Below, piece by piece: positions 1 through 9,600 of a stretch of DNA of 64,000 nucleotides. Location: the NCBI RefSeq assembly GCF_001592875.1, contig NZ_LSOF01000014.1:124001-188000 (forward strand). Direction: 5' to 3'. The DNA is from Pseudomonas sp. BMS12 (GTDB lineage: Bacteria > Pseudomonadota > Gammaproteobacteria > Pseudomonadales > Pseudomonadaceae). Position 1 is the stretch's first letter; each line of letters opens with the position of its first letter. The notes under the pieces are model-generated. The model was not told the origin of the DNA, made no database searches, and saw only the letters and a program-made list of their open reading frames with translations. The translations under genes were made by a program, and so were the position numbers.

Positions 1-2534
1 GCGTTCTGCAGCGACAGGTCGAAGTCGAGGAAGATCTTGCCGATCCGCGCCAGCAGGCCCGGACGATCCGGAGCGATGATTTCCAGCACGGTCACCGGGC
101 GCTGCGCGTCGTTGTGGATGCTGACTTGCGGTGCGAAGGCGAAGTGCTTGAGCTGGCGCGGCACGCGGCGCTGGATGATGTCCGGGTAGGCGTCGGGGTT
201 CTCCAGCGCTTCGATCAGGCCCTCGCGGATCTGCTTGATGCGCGCCGGGTTGTCGCCGATACGGCCGCCTTCGGTATCCAGCACGATGTAGGTGTCGAGG
301 GTGAACTGGCTGGTGGACGTGATGATGCGAGCGTCGTGGATGTTCAGGTTGAGCTGGCTCATCGCGGCCACGGTCACGGCGAAGAAGTCGTGCTGGTCCG
401 GGGCGTAGATGAAGATCTGCGTGGCACCCTCGAACTCGCGCTGGGCGGTCTCGCGAATCAGTACCAGCGGGCCTCGGCTGTCCGGGTGCTGGAGGATGGC
501 CTCTGTGTGCCAGGCGACGTCGGCGGCGGTGTGGCGCAGGAAGTAATCGTCACCCAGCTGGCTCCATAGCTGTTCGGCGTCGTCCTGGTCGATGCCGTTG
601 CGCACCAGGGTGTCGAGGGCGGCGCTCTGCGTGGTGCGGATCTGCTCCTCGCGGTCCAGTGGGTTCTCCAGGCCGCGGCGCAGGGCACGCTTGGTCTCGG
701 TGTAGAGCTGGCGCAACAGGCTGGCGCGCCAGGAGTTCCACAGGCTGGGGTTGGTGGCGTTGATGTCGGCCACGGTCAGTACGTAGAGGTAGTCGAGGTG
801 AGTCTGGTCGCCGACCAGGCGGGCGAAGTCGAGGATCACCTGCGGGTCGGAAAGGTCCTTGCGCTGGGCGGTGGTGGACATCACCAGGTGCTGCTGCACC
901 AGCCAGACGATCAGCTGGGTATCCCAGGTCGGCAGCTGGTGGCGTACGCAGAAGGCCTCTGCATCCACGGCGCCCAGTTCGGAGTGGTCGCCGCCGCGGC
1001 CCTTGCCGATATCGTGGTAGAGGCCGGCCAGGTAGATCAGCTCGGGCTTGGGCAGCTTGTCGATCAGGCTGCTGGCCAGGGGGAACTTCTCCGCCAGTTC
1101 CGGCCACTTGAACTTGCGCAGGTGCTTGATCAGATTCAGCGTGTGCGCGTCGACCGTATAGATGTGGAACAGGTCGTGCTGCATCTGGCCGACGATGTGC
1201 CCGAACTCGGGCAGGTAGCGGCCGAGGATGCCGTAGCGGTTCATTCGCCGCAGGTTGCGGTGGATGCCCTGCGGTGACTTGAACAGCTCGATGAACAGGC
1301 TGGTGTTGCGGATATCGCTGCGGAAATCGTCGTCGATCAGGTGACGGCTGTCGCGCAGCAGGCGAATGGTGTCGGCGCGCACACCCTTGAGAGCCGGGTG
1401 CTGGGCCATCAGTACGAAGACTTCGAGGATGGCGAAGGGGGTGCGCTTGAAGACGTTGGGGTGAGTTACCTCGATGTAGCCGTCGCGAACCTGGAAGCGG
1501 CTGTTCAGCGGCTGGGCCGGCGTCGGTTCGTCGATGCGCAGCAACACTTCCTCGAAGTGCTGGTTGATCAGGTCGGACAGCTCGGCCACGGCCATGACCA
1601 CCCGGTAGTACTTCTGCATGAAGCGCTCGACGGCCAGTTTGCCGTCGCCGTCCTCGAAGCCGAGCATGTTGGCGATCTTGCGCTGGTGGTCGAACAGCAG
1701 GCGGTCCTCGGCGCGGCCGGCGAGCATGTGCAGGGCATAACGCACCTTCCACAGGAACTCCTGGCTGGAGGCCAGCATGCTGTACTCGCTGTCGACCAGG
1801 AAGCCCTGTTTGACCAAGGCATGCAGGTCGAGGCTGGCGAACTGGCGGCGCGCTACCCAGAGAATGGTCTGGATATCGCGCAGGCCGCCCGGTGAGCCCT
1901 TGACGTTGGGCTCCAGGTTGTACTCGGTGTCGTTGTACTTGGCGTGGCGGGCCTTTCTTTCCTTGCGTTTGGCCAGGAAGAACTCCTGGCTCGGCCACAT
2001 CTGCGTACTGTCGGTGACTTCCTGCATGCGCAGGCGCAGACGCTCGGGGCCGGCGATGGTGCGGCTTTCCATCAGGTTGGTGATCACCGTCAGGTCGGCG
2101 CGGGCCTCCTCGGCGCATTCGCTGACGCTGCGCACGCTCTGGCCGACCTCCAGGCCGATGTCCCAGAGTAGGGTGAGAAAGCCTTCGATCGGTTCGCGGA
2201 AGACCTCGTGGTCGGCGCTGTCGAGCAGGATCAACAGGTCGATGTCGGAGTAGGGGTGCAGCTCGCCGCGGCCGTAGCCGCCGACGGCCAGCAGGGCGAT
2301 GTCGGCGTCCTCGCTCCAGGCAAAGCGTTTCCAGGCTTCCTGCAGTATCTGGTCGACGAACCAGGCACGGTCCTCGATCAGGCGGCGGATGTCGCGGCCT
2401 TCGCGAAAGCGCCCGTCGAGCACTTCGCGCGCCTGCTTGATGGCTTTCTTGAAGGCGGGGATGGGACTGGACTTGAGCGCCAGTTCCGCCTGGAACTGGC
2501 CGCGATCAAACAGCTCCGGGTCCATCTGCGGCAT
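1..2534 (-). CDS. glnD: Bifunctional PII uridylyltransferase/uridylyl-removing enzyme GlnD (3' end outside window)
   Basis: The nitrogen sensor that uridylylates PII when glutamine is low and removes UMP when it is high, thereby controlling glutamine synthetase and NtrBC. About 844 codons are visible; the family is near 900, so roughly the last 55 residues lie beyond the left edge. Seen in the translation: a nucleotidyltransferase motif with [10 protein letters not shown] and SDIDL near residues 90-100, an HD-domain motif HDIGKG near residue 507, a first ACT domain around 710-790 and the start of a second ACT domain ([12 protein letters not shown]) cut by the edge. The start is ATG at 2534 ([10 protein letters not shown]); a second ATG lies three codons in. 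It follows map on the same strand after a 27-base gap, so the two are probably cotranscribed. Confidence 0.97.
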   Translation of the reverse strand, partial: MPQMDPELFDRGQFQAELALKSSPIPAFKKAIKQAREVLDGRFREGRDIRRLIEDRAWFVDQILQEAWKRFAWSEDADIALLAVGGYGRGELHPYSDIDLLILLDSADHEVFREPIEGFLTLLWDIGLEVGQSVRSVSECAEEARADLTVITNLMESRTIAGPERLRLRMQEVTDSTQMWPSQEFFLAKRKERKARHAKYNDTEYNLEPNVKGSPGGLRDIQTILWVARRQFASLDLHALVKQGFLVDSEYSMLASSQEFLWKVRYALHMLAGRAEDRLLFDHQRKIANMLGFEDGDGKLAVERFMQKYYRVVMAVAELSDLINQHFEEVLLRIDEPTPAQPLNSRFQVRDGYIEVTHPNVFKRTPFAILEVFVLMAQHPALKGVRADTIRLLRDSRHLIDDDFRSDIRNTSLFIELFKSPQGIHRNLRRMNRYGILGRYLPEFGHIVGQMQHDLFHIYTVDAHTLNLIKHLRKFKWPELAEKFPLASSLIDKLPKPELIYLAGLYHDIGKGRGGDHSELGAVDAEAFCVRHQLPTWDTQLIVWLVQQHLVMSTTAQRKDLSDPQVILDFARLVGDQTHLDYLYVLTVADINATNPSLWNSWRASLLRQLYTETKRALRRGLENPLDREEQIRTTQSAALDTLVRNGIDQDDAEQLWSQLGDDYFLRHTAADVAWHTEAILQHPDSRGPLVLIRETAQREFEGATQIFIYAPDQHDFFAVTVAAMSQLNLNIHDARIITSTSQFTLDTYIVLDTEGGRIGDNPARIKQIREGLIEALENPDAYPDIIQRRVPRQLKHFAFAPQVSIHNDAQRPVTVLEIIAPDRPGLLARIGKIFLDFDLSLQN

Positions 2535-2561
2535 GCGGGCCTACCTTATATAGAGGAGTAC

Positions 2562-3362
2562 TCAGGCGGAGGTGCGCGGCAGGGTGTCGTCGCTGCGCAG
2601 GGTAAGGATCTCGTAGCCGTCGGCGGTGACCAGTACGGTGTGCTCCCACTGGGCGGAGAGCTTGCGGTCCTTGGTGATGGCGGTCCAGCCGTCGCCGAGC
2701 AGGCGGGTTTCCGGGCGGCCCTGGTTGATCATCGGCTCGATGGTGAAGGTCATGCCTTCCTTGAGTTCCATGCCGGTGCCGGCGCGGCCGTAATGCAGTA
2801 CCTGCGGCTCCTCGTGGAACACTGCGCCGATGCCGTGGCCGCAGTACTCGCGCACCACGGAGAAGCCCTGTTTCTCGGCGTGCTTCTGGATCACTTCGCC
2901 GATATCGCCCAGGCGTGCACCTGGCTTGACCAGTTCGATGCCCTTGTACATGCATTCCTGGGTGACCTGGGCCAGGCGCTGGGCCCACTCCGGCACCTTG
3001 CCGACCATGAACATCTTGCTGGTGTCGCCGTGGTAGCCGTCCTTGATCACGGTGACGTCGATGTTCAGCACGTCGCCGTCCTTCAGTGGCTTGTCATTGG
3101 GGATGCCGTGGCAGACCACGTGGTTGATCGAGGTGCAGATCGATTTGGGGAAGCCGGGGCGCCCAGGGGCGGCCCCATAGTTGAGCGGGGCGGGGATGGC
3201 CTTCTGCACGTTGACGATATGGTCGTGGCAGATGCGGTCGATCTCCTCGGTGGTGACGCCCGGCTTGACGTACTCGCCGATCATCTCCAGCACCTCGGCG
3301 GCCAGGCGGCCGGCGATGCGCATTTTCTCGATTTCAGCGGGAGTCTTGATGGTGACGGTCAT
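2562..3362 (-). CDS. map: Type I methionine aminopeptidase
   Basis: Removes the initiator methionine from nascent proteins. The 266-residue length fits bacterial type I MAPs. The metal-ligand motifs are visible in order: NIDVTVIKDGYHGDTS (two Asp), GHGIGAVFHEEP (His), TFTIEPMI (Glu) and QWEHTV (Glu). I chose ATG at 3362 (MTVTIKTPAEIEKMR), where family similarity begins; the frame stays open further upstream, but that extension does not look like any MAP. It is divergent from rpsB across a 267-base region and lies 27 bases before glnD, an order conserved in pseudomonads. Confidence 0.97.
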   Translation of the reverse strand: MTVTIKTPAEIEKMRIAGRLAAEVLEMIGEYVKPGVTTEEIDRICHDHIVNVQKAIPAPLNYGAAPGRPGFPKSICTSINHVVCHGIPNDKPLKDGDVLNIDVTVIKDGYHGDTSKMFMVGKVPEWAQRLAQVTQECMYKGIELVKPGARLGDIGEVIQKHAEKQGFSVVREYCGHGIGAVFHEEPQVLHYGRAGTGMELKEGMTFTIEPMINQGRPETRLLGDGWTAITKDRKLSAQWEHTVLVTADGYEILTLRSDDTLPRTSA

Positions 3363-3488
3363 AGCGGCTCTCGGGCGAATCCATAAAGGTGGCAATGGTA
3401 ACAGCTGCGGGGCGCCTGCTTGAAGCTGGAATAAATGGGCAGGGGTATGGGCGGTAGTGCCTTTCTGTAGCGTCGTGGCGGCTTGTGT

Positions 3489-3496
3489 GGTATAAA
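3489..3496 (+). promoter_or_regulatory. Candidate extended -10 promoter for rpsB-tsf
   Basis: TGG followed by TATAAA matches an extended -10 element (TGnTATAAT), about 130 bases before the rpsB start in the map/rpsB divergent region. No convincing -35 lies at the usual spacing. The transcript would carry a long leader, which fits a ribosomal-protein operon. This is pattern matching only. Confidence 0.35.
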
Positions 3497-3542
3497 ACGC
3501 GCCGCTTTGTGGGCAGTGCTGCCTGCAGGGCATAAATCCGCA

Positions 3543-3598
3543 CACGTATCGACACGTTTATCCTGGGTGCCCGCAAGGGTTGGATAGCGGGATGCGTG
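3543..3598 (+). promoter_or_regulatory. Structured 5' leader of rpsB, candidate S2 autoregulatory RNA
   Basis: Two nested pairings are visible. The outer one joins CACGTAT (3543-3549) with ATGCGTG (3592-3598), using one G-U pair. The inner one joins CCCGC (3570-3574) with GCGGG (3587-3591). The element ends about 30 bases before the rpsB start. In gammaproteobacteria the rpsB leader is known to bind S2 and repress the rpsB-tsf operon. Assigning this structure to that family is an inference from position and pairing. Confidence 0.4.
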
Positions 3599-3629
3599 GA
3601 GGCCTAACCCGACTTATCAAGGAACTATC

Positions 3630-4373
3630 ATGTCCCAAGTCAACATGCGCGATATGCTGAAGGCCGGTGTGCACTTCGGCCACCAGACCCGTTACTGGAA
3701 CCCGAAAATGGGCAAGTTCATTTTCGGTGCTCGCAACAAGATTCACATCATCAACCTGGAAAAAACCCTGCCGATGTTCAACGACGCCCTGTCGTTCGTT
3801 GAGAAGCTGGCTGCCGGCAAGAACAAGATCCTGTTCGTAGGCACCAAGCGTTCCGCCGGTAAGATCGTTGCTGAAGAAGCAGCACGTTGCGGTTCTCCTT
3901 ATGTTGATCACCGTTGGCTCGGCGGCATGCTGACCAACTACAAGACCATCCGTGCCTCGATCAAGCGTCTGCGCGATCTGGAAACCCAGGCTCAGGACGG
4001 TACCTTCACCAAGCTGACCAAGAAAGAAGCTCTGATGCGTTCGCGCGATCTGGAGAAGCTGGATCGCAGCCTGGGCGGTATCAAGGACATGGGCGGCCTG
4101 CCGGACGCACTGTTCGTGATCGACGTTGACCACGAGCGCATTGCTATCACCGAAGCCAATAAGCTGGGTATCCCGGTTATCGGCATCGTCGATACCAACA
4201 GCAGCCCGGAAGGCGTTGACTACATTATCCCGGGCAACGATGACGCCATTCGCGCCATCCAGCTGTACATGGGTGCCATGGCTGACGCCGTGATCCGTGG
4301 TCGTGGCAATGCCGGCGGCGGCACCGACGAGTTCGTCGAAGAAGCTGCTGCTTCCGAGGCCAGCGAAGGCTGA
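3630..4373 (+). CDS. rpsB: 30S ribosomal protein S2
   Basis: Small-subunit ribosomal protein, 247 residues, the normal length. The N-terminus ([19 protein letters not shown]) and internal blocks such as [16 protein letters not shown] and [12 protein letters not shown] are diagnostic. The ATG is preceded by AAGGAACT. It is the first gene of the rpsB-tsf pair, with a hairpin attenuator between the two, as in many gammaproteobacteria. S2 probably represses its own operon through the leader. Confidence 0.99.
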   Translation: MSQVNMRDMLKAGVHFGHQTRYWNPKMGKFIFGARNKIHIINLEKTLPMFNDALSFVEKLAAGKNKILFVGTKRSAGKIVAEEAARCGSPYVDHRWLGGMLTNYKTIRASIKRLRDLETQAQDGTFTKLTKKEALMRSRDLEKLDRSLGGIKDMGGLPDALFVIDVDHERIAITEANKLGIPVIGIVDTNSSPEGVDYIIPGNDDAIRAIQLYMGAMADAVIRGRGNAGGGTDEFVEEAAASEASEG

Positions 4374-4406
4374 TAACGGGCAACTTCCAGTTTCCCGTTA
4401 CGCAAG

Positions 4407-4428
4407 AAGGGGGCTAGGCCCCCTTTTT
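4407..4428 (+). terminator. Intrinsic terminator/attenuator between rpsB and tsf
   Basis: An 8-bp stem AAGGGGGC (4407-4414) and GCCCCCTT (4418-4425) with a 3-base loop runs into T residues. It lies 33 bases after the rpsB stop. Its place inside the operon suggests partial termination that lowers tsf expression relative to rpsB. Confidence 0.85.
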
Positions 4429-4499
4429 GCCACTTGCGAATTTTGTGCCCGGCGTGGCCGGGTTGAATGGTTGAACACCACTTCAAGAGGATTGTGAAC

Positions 4500-5363
4500 A
4501 TGGCAGAGATTACTGCGGCCCTGGTTAAAGAACTGCGCGAGCGTACCGGCCAAGGCATGATGGAGTGCAAGAAGGCTCTGGTTGCCGCCGGTGGCGACAT
4601 CGAGAAGGCCATCGACGACATGCGCGCTTCCGGCGCCATCAAGGCCGCCAAGAAGGCTGGCAACGTTGCCGCCGAAGGCGCCATCGCTGCTCGCGTCGAG
4701 GGTGGTCGTGGCCTGTTGATCGAAGTCAACTCGCAGACCGACTTCCTGGCTCTGCAGGACGACTTCAAGAACTTCGTCAAGGAGAGCCTGGACGAAGCCT
4801 TTGCTCAGAAACTGACCGAAGCCGCTCCGCTGATCGCTTCCCGTGAATCCGCTCGTGAGGCACTGGTTGCCAAGTGCGGCGAGAACGTCAACATCCGCCG
4901 TCTGGCTGCTGTTGAGGGTGATGTCGTCGGTTCCTACCTGCACGGCCACCGCATCGGTGTTCTGGTTGTCCTGAAAGGCGGTAACGAGGAGCTGGCCAAG
5001 CACGTCGCCATGCACGTCGCTGCTTCCAATCCGGCGGTACTGAGCCCGGCTGATGTTTCCGAAGAGCTGGTTGCCAAAGAGAAGGAGATCTTCCTGCAGC
5101 TGAACGCCGAGAAGATCGCCGGCAAGCCGGAAAACATCGTCGAGAACATGGTCAAGGGCCGTATCGCCAAGTTCCTGGCCGAAGCCAGCCTGGTCGAGCA
5201 AGCCTTCGTCATGGATCCGGAAGTCAAGGTCGGTGACCTGGTCAAGAAGGCCGGTGCCGAGATCGTTTCCTTCATCCGCTTCGAAGTGGGCGAGGGCATC
5301 GAGAAGCCGGTCGACAACTTCGCTGACGAAGTTGCCGCTCAGGTAGCAGCCGCCAAGCAATAA
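4500..5363 (+). CDS. tsf: Translation elongation factor Ts
   Basis: Nucleotide-exchange factor that regenerates EF-Tu-GTP. 287 residues, close to the usual length. It opens [17 protein letters not shown] with the conserved [12 protein letters not shown] of the N-terminal UBA-like domain, and continues with SQTDFLA in the core. I chose ATG at 4500 because it has AAGAGG upstream and matches the family N-terminus; an in-frame start eleven codons earlier (4467) adds unrelated residues. It is transcribed with rpsB and closed by a strong terminator. Confidence 0.99.
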   Translation: MAEITAALVKELRERTGQGMMECKKALVAAGGDIEKAIDDMRASGAIKAAKKAGNVAAEGAIAARVEGGRGLLIEVNSQTDFLALQDDFKNFVKESLDEAFAQKLTEAAPLIASRESAREALVAKCGENVNIRRLAAVEGDVVGSYLHGHRIGVLVVLKGGNEELAKHVAMHVAASNPAVLSPADVSEELVAKEKEIFLQLNAEKIAGKPENIVENMVKGRIAKFLAEASLVEQAFVMDPEVKVGDLVKKAGAEIVSFIRFEVGEGIEKPVDNFADEVAAQVAAAKQ

Positions 5364-5385
5364 GGCGACTGGTACTGCAGTAAAG

Positions 5386-5419
5386 AAGAGGCTGCCCGCT
5401 CCTGCGTGCAGCCTCTTTT
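5386..5419 (+). terminator. Intrinsic terminator after tsf
   Basis: A 10-bp stem AAGAGGCTGC (5386-5395) and GCAGCCTCTT (5408-5417) runs into a short T run. It begins 23 bases after the tsf stop and separates rpsB-tsf from the pyrH group. Confidence 0.85.
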
Positions 5420-5527
5420 GCAAAGCGCGAGGCGTAATTGCCGCGTGCAGCACCAATTCACCGGGCAGTGGTCTGACTGCCGGGTAAACTGATTAGCCAA
5501 ATAACAACGCCGCAGGAGAGACAAGCA

Positions 5528-6271
5528 ATGGCTCAGCAGGTGAGTGGTCGTCAACCTCGCTATAAACGCATTCTACTCAAGCTCAGCGGCGAGGCCCTGA
5601 TGGGCTCGGAAGAGTTCGGTATCGATCCCAAGGTCCTGGATCGCATGGCGCTTGAGGTCGGTCAGCTGGTCGGCATCGGCGTGCAGGTCGGTCTGGTGAT
5701 CGGTGGCGGCAACCTGTTCCGCGGTTCGGCACTGTCCGCCGCCGGCATGGATCGCGTTACCGGCGATCACATGGGCATGCTGGCTACCGTGATGAATGCC
5801 CTGGCCATGCGCGATGCCCTGGAGCGCTCGAATATCCCGGCCATCGTGATGTCGGCCATTTCCATGGTTGGCGTGACCGATCACTACGATCGCCGCAAGG
5901 CCATGCGTCATCTGGGTACCGGTGAGGTGGTGATTTTCGCCGCTGGCACTGGTAATCCCTTCTTTACTACCGACTCGGCAGCCTGTCTGCGTGCCATCGA
6001 GATCGATGCCGACCTGGTGCTGAAAGCCACCAAGGTCGATGGCGTGTACACTGCCGATCCTTTCAAAGACCCCAATGCGGAAAAGTTCGAGCGTTTGACC
6101 TATGACGAGGTGCTCGATCGCAAGCTGGGCGTGATGGATCTGACGGCCATCTGCCTGGTGCGCGACCACAAGATGCCGCTGCGGGTCTTCAACATGAACA
6201 AGCCGGGCGCGCTGCTGAATATCGTGGTTGGCGGCGCCGAAGGAACCCTGATCGAGGAGGATGCACAATGA
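5528..6271 (+). CDS. pyrH: UMP kinase
   Basis: Phosphorylates UMP to UDP in pyrimidine nucleotide synthesis. It belongs to the bacterial amino-acid-kinase fold family, not the eukaryotic UMP/CMP kinases. 247 residues. Visible motifs are KLSGEAL (phosphate binding), [34 protein letters not shown] and [10 protein letters not shown] good ribosome binding site (GCAGGAGA) precedes the ATG. Its last four bases (ATGA) overlap the frr start, so the two are translationally coupled. Confidence 0.99.
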   Translation: MAQQVSGRQPRYKRILLKLSGEALMGSEEFGIDPKVLDRMALEVGQLVGIGVQVGLVIGGGNLFRGSALSAAGMDRVTGDHMGMLATVMNALAMRDALERSNIPAIVMSAISMVGVTDHYDRRKAMRHLGTGEVVIFAAGTGNPFFTTDSAACLRAIEIDADLVLKATKVDGVYTADPFKDPNAEKFERLTYDEVLDRKLGVMDLTAICLVRDHKMPLRVFNMNKPGALLNIVVGGAEGTLIEEDAQ

Positions 6272-6825
6272 TCAACGAGATCAAGAAAGACGCCCAGGAA
6301 CGCATGGTCAAGTCCCTGGAATCCCTGGGGCGCAACCTGGCTTCCATTCGTACCGGTCGCGCGCACCCCAGCATTCTGGATAGCGTCAAGGTTCCCGCCT
6401 ACGGCAGCGAGATGCCACTGAATCAGGTGGCTGCGATCAGCGTGGAAGATGCCCGTACGCTGAAGATCGTCGCGCATGACAAGACCCTGAGCGCCGCGAT
6501 CGAAAAGGCCATCATGACGTCCGACCTCGGTCTGAATCCGAGCAGTGCCGGTACCACTATCCGCGTGCCGATGCCGGCTCTGACCGAAGAGACCCGCAAG
6601 GGCTACACCAAGCAGGCGCGTGGCGTTGCCGAAGATGCCAAGGTGGCGGTGCGCAACGTGCGTCGCGATGCGCTGGCCGAGCTAAAGAAGCTGTCCAAGG
6701 ACAAGGAAATCAGCGAAGACGAAGAGCGTCGTGCAGCCGATGAGGTGCAGAAGCTCACCGACAAGTTCGTCGCCGAAGTCGACAAGGCTCTGGAAGCCAA
6801 AGAAGCCGACCTGATGGCGGTGTGA
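6268..6825 (+). CDS. frr: Ribosome recycling factor
   Basis: Splits post-termination ribosomes together with EF-G. 185 residues, exactly the family length. [13 protein letters not shown] opens the protein, and [23 protein letters not shown] and [11 protein letters not shown] are RRF signatures. The start overlaps the pyrH stop in ATGA. uppS begins one base after the stop. Confidence 0.99.
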   Translation: MINEIKKDAQERMVKSLESLGRNLASIRTGRAHPSILDSVKVPAYGSEMPLNQVAAISVEDARTLKIVAHDKTLSAAIEKAIMTSDLGLNPSSAGTTIRVPMPALTEETRKGYTKQARGVAEDAKVAVRNVRRDALAELKKLSKDKEISEDEERRAADEVQKLTDKFVAEVDKALEAKEADLMAV

Positions 6826-6826
6826 T

Positions 6827-7588
6827 GTGAGCAAGGCCAAGCAGGAAGCCCCGGCGGCGATACCGCGTCACGTCGCCATCATCATGGATGGCAACAATCG
6901 CTGGGCGAAGAAGCGTCTGCTGCCTGGTGTGGCTGGGCACAAGGCCGGTGTCGACGCAGTGCGTGCGGTGATCGAGGTGTGTGCCGAGGCGGGTGTCGAG
7001 GTGCTGACCCTGTTTGCCTTCTCCAGCGAGAACTGGCAGCGCCCGGCCGAGGAGGTCGGTGCGTTGATGGAGCTGTTTCTCAGTGCGCTGCGTCGCGAGG
7101 CGCGCAAGCTGAAGGACAATGCCATCAGTCTGCGCATCATTGGTGATCGATCGCGCTTCCATCCGGAGCTGCAGGCCGCGATGCGCGAGGCCGAGCTGCA
7201 GACCGCCGGCGACAACCGCTTCGTGCTGCAGGTCGCTGCCAACTACGGTGGTCAGTGGGATATCGCTCAGGCCGCCCAGCGCCTGGCTCGCGAGGTCCAG
7301 GCAGGGCATCTGCAGCCCGAGGATATCACGCCTGGTCTGTTGCAGGGTTGTCTGGCCACTGGTGATCTGCCGCTGCCGGACCTGTGCATTCGTACCGGTG
7401 GTGAGCATCGCATCAGCAACTTCCTGCTCTGGCAGTTGGCCTATTCCGAGCTGTATTTCTCCGACCTGTTCTGGCCGGATTTCAAACATGAGGCCATGCG
7501 CAAGGCGCTGGCCGACTTCGCTACCCGCCAGCGCCGTTTCGGCAAGACCGGTGATCAGGTAGAAGCCGAGGCTCGCAGTCAATGCTGA
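6827..7588 (+). CDS. uppS: Undecaprenyl diphosphate synthase (cis-prenyltransferase)
   Basis: Makes the C55 carrier lipid used for peptidoglycan and O-antigen by adding isopentenyl units to farnesyl diphosphate. 253 residues, typical. The catalytic Asp lies in IIMDGNNRWAKKR (D21); FAFSSENWQRP and the C-terminal TGGEHRISNFLLWQ complete the family signatures. The start is GTG at 6827, placed by similarity and by its position one base after frr. The 3' end overlaps cdsA by 7 bases. Together with cdsA and dxr it couples isoprenoid supply and envelope lipid synthesis. Confidence 0.98.
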   Translation: MSKAKQEAPAAIPRHVAIIMDGNNRWAKKRLLPGVAGHKAGVDAVRAVIEVCAEAGVEVLTLFAFSSENWQRPAEEVGALMELFLSALRREARKLKDNAISLRIIGDRSRFHPELQAAMREAELQTAGDNRFVLQVAANYGGQWDIAQAAQRLAREVQAGHLQPEDITPGLLQGCLATGDLPLPDLCIRTGGEHRISNFLLWQLAYSELYFSDLFWPDFKHEAMRKALADFATRQRRFGKTGDQVEAEARSQC

Positions 7589-8397
7589 AACAACGCGTGA
7601 TTACTGCGCTGATTCTGTTGCCCATTGCCCTGGGTGGCTTCTTTCTGCTCGATGGTGGGGCTTTTGCCCTGTTCATCGCAGCGGTGGTCGCTATCGGGGC
7701 CTGGGAGTGGGCGCGTCTGGCAGGCCTCTCGGCTCAGGTCGGGCGCGTGGCCTATGCGGCGGCGGTAGCGGCGCTGCTCTATGGTCTCTATCTGCTACCT
7801 GCGCTGGCACCCTGGTTGCTGGGGGCTGCGGTGCTGTGGTGGGGGCTAGCGACTCTGTTGGTGATGAGTTATCCGGACAGCAGTCGTTTCTGGGGCGGTC
7901 TGGTCGGCAAGCTGCTGATCGGTCTGCTGATCCTGTTGCCGGCCTGGCAGGGGCTGGTGTTGCTCAAGCAGTGGCCGCAGGCCAATGCGTTGATCATCGC
8001 CGTGATGGTGCTGGTGTGGGGGGCCGATGTCGGCGCCTATTTCGCTGGCAAGACCTTTGGCAAGCGCAAGCTGGCGCCCAAGGTCAGCCCGGGTAAAAGC
8101 TGGGAGGGGTTCTTTGGCGGCCTGGCTACCAGCTTGTTGCTGACGCTGGTAGTTGGCTTGCAGCAGGGCTGGCAGAGCGGTGCGCTGCTGCTGTGCCTGG
8201 GCGGTGCGGCCCTGGTGGTGGCCGGGTCGGTGATCGGTGATCTGACCGAAAGCATGTTCAAGCGCCAGTCCGGGATCAAGGACAGCAGCAATCTGCTGCC
8301 GGGTCATGGCGGTGTGCTGGATCGTATCGATAGCCTGACCGCTGCCATTCCGCTGTTCGCCGTACTGCTCTGGCTGGCTGGTTGGGGCGCCCTGTGA
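7582..8397 (+). CDS. cdsA: Phosphatidate cytidylyltransferase
   Basis: Inner-membrane enzyme making CDP-diacylglycerol from CTP and phosphatidic acid, the branch point of phospholipid synthesis. 271 residues with about eight hydrophobic segments. The family signature is complete near the C-terminus: [10 protein letters not shown] followed by [20 protein letters not shown] and LDRIDSL. It overlaps uppS by 7 bases and the dxr start by 4. Confidence 0.98.
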   Translation: MLKQRVITALILLPIALGGFFLLDGGAFALFIAAVVAIGAWEWARLAGLSAQVGRVAYAAAVAALLYGLYLLPALAPWLLGAAVLWWGLATLLVMSYPDSSRFWGGLVGKLLIGLLILLPAWQGLVLLKQWPQANALIIAVMVLVWGADVGAYFAGKTFGKRKLAPKVSPGKSWEGFFGGLATSLLLTLVVGLQQGWQSGALLLCLGGAALVVAGSVIGDLTESMFKRQSGIKDSSNLLPGHGGVLDRIDSLTAAIPLFAVLLWLAGWGAL

Positions 8398-9584
8398 GCA
8401 CGGTGCAGCAGGTCTGCGTGCTGGGTGCGACCGGCTCCATCGGTCTCAGTACCTTGGATGTCATCGCTCGTCATCCCGAGCGCTACCGCGCCTTTGCTCT
8501 GACTGGCTTCTCGCGCATTGCCGAGCTGAAAGGGCTCTGTCTGCAGCATCGGCCCGAGTTCGCCGTCACCGCCGACGAGGCGTCGGCGCGGGTGTTGCGC
8601 GAAGCCCTGCAGGCTGCAGGCCTGGAAACGCGTGTGCTGGCCGGTGAGGCCGGTTTGTGCGAAGTGGCGGGGCATCCCGAGGTGGATGCGGTGATGGCCG
8701 CCATCGTCGGTGCCGCCGGTCTCAAGCCTACGCTGGCGGCTGTGCGGGCGGGCAAGAAGGTATTGCTGGCCAACAAGGAGGCGCTGGTGATGTCCGGCGA
8801 CCTCTTCATGCAGGCCGTGCGTGAACATGGTGCGACCCTGTTGCCGATCGACAGTGAGCACAACGCCATCTTCCAGTGCCTGCCGGGCGACTATGCGCGT
8901 GGCCTGCAGTCTGTCGGGGTCAGGCGCATTCTGCTGACGGCTTCGGGTGGGCCGTTTCGCGAGACGCCACTGGCCCAGCTGGCGCATGTGTCGCCCGAGC
9001 AGGCCTGCGCTCATCCGAACTGGTCCATGGGGCGCAAGATCTCGGTGGATTCGGCGAGCATGATGAACAAGGGTCTGGAGCTGATCGAGGCGTGCTGGCT
9101 GTTCGCCGCGCGCCCGGATCAGGTCGAGGTAGTGATTCATCCGCAGAGCGTGATTCATTCTCTGGTCGATTATGTCGATGGCTCGGTGCTGGCCCAGTTG
9201 GGCAATCCGGATATGCGCACGCCTATCGCCAACGCCCTGGCCTGGCCTGAACGCATCGATTCCGGTGTGGCGCCGCTGGATCTTTTCGCGGTCGCGCGCC
9301 TGGATTTTCAGCGGCCCGACGAGCAGCGTTTCCCATGCCTGCGCCTGGCGCGGCAGGCGGCCGAGGCGGGCGGCAGTGCGCCGGCCATGCTCAATGCGGC
9401 CAACGAGGTCGCGGTGGCGGCGTTTCTCGAGCGGCGCATCCGCTTTCCCGATATCGCGCTTATCATCGAAGACGTTCTGGAGCGCGAGGCGGTTGTCGCG
9501 GTCGAATCCCTGGATGCCGTGTTTGCGGCAGATGCCCAGGCCAGGGCCCTGGCCAACGACTGTCTGAGTCGTTGCGGGGGCTGA
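8394..9584 (+). CDS. dxr: 1-deoxy-D-xylulose 5-phosphate reductoisomerase
   Basis: Second step of the MEP isoprenoid pathway, converting DXP to MEP with NADPH. 396 residues from GTG at 8394, which overlaps the cdsA stop (GTGA) and gives the standard N-terminus ([16 protein letters not shown], a nucleotide-binding loop). [27 protein letters not shown] and [11 protein letters not shown] are the metal- and substrate-binding motifs. A TTG four codons upstream is possible but less likely. Confidence 0.98.
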   Translation: MSTVQQVCVLGATGSIGLSTLDVIARHPERYRAFALTGFSRIAELKGLCLQHRPEFAVTADEASARVLREALQAAGLETRVLAGEAGLCEVAGHPEVDAVMAAIVGAAGLKPTLAAVRAGKKVLLANKEALVMSGDLFMQAVREHGATLLPIDSEHNAIFQCLPGDYARGLQSVGVRRILLTASGGPFRETPLAQLAHVSPEQACAHPNWSMGRKISVDSASMMNKGLELIEACWLFAARPDQVEVVIHPQSVIHSLVDYVDGSVLAQLGNPDMRTPIANALAWPERIDSGVAPLDLFAVARLDFQRPDEQRFPCLRLARQAAEAGGSAPAMLNAANEVAVAAFLERRIRFPDIALIIEDVLEREAVVAVESLDAVFAADAQARALANDCLSRCGG

Positions 9585-9600
9585 TTTCGGAGGAGATGCA

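Noticed and set aside
5459..5485. Hairpin with one mismatch upstream of pyrH
   Set aside because: No T run, no known leader at this position and one internal mismatch. It may be chance in GC-rich DNA.
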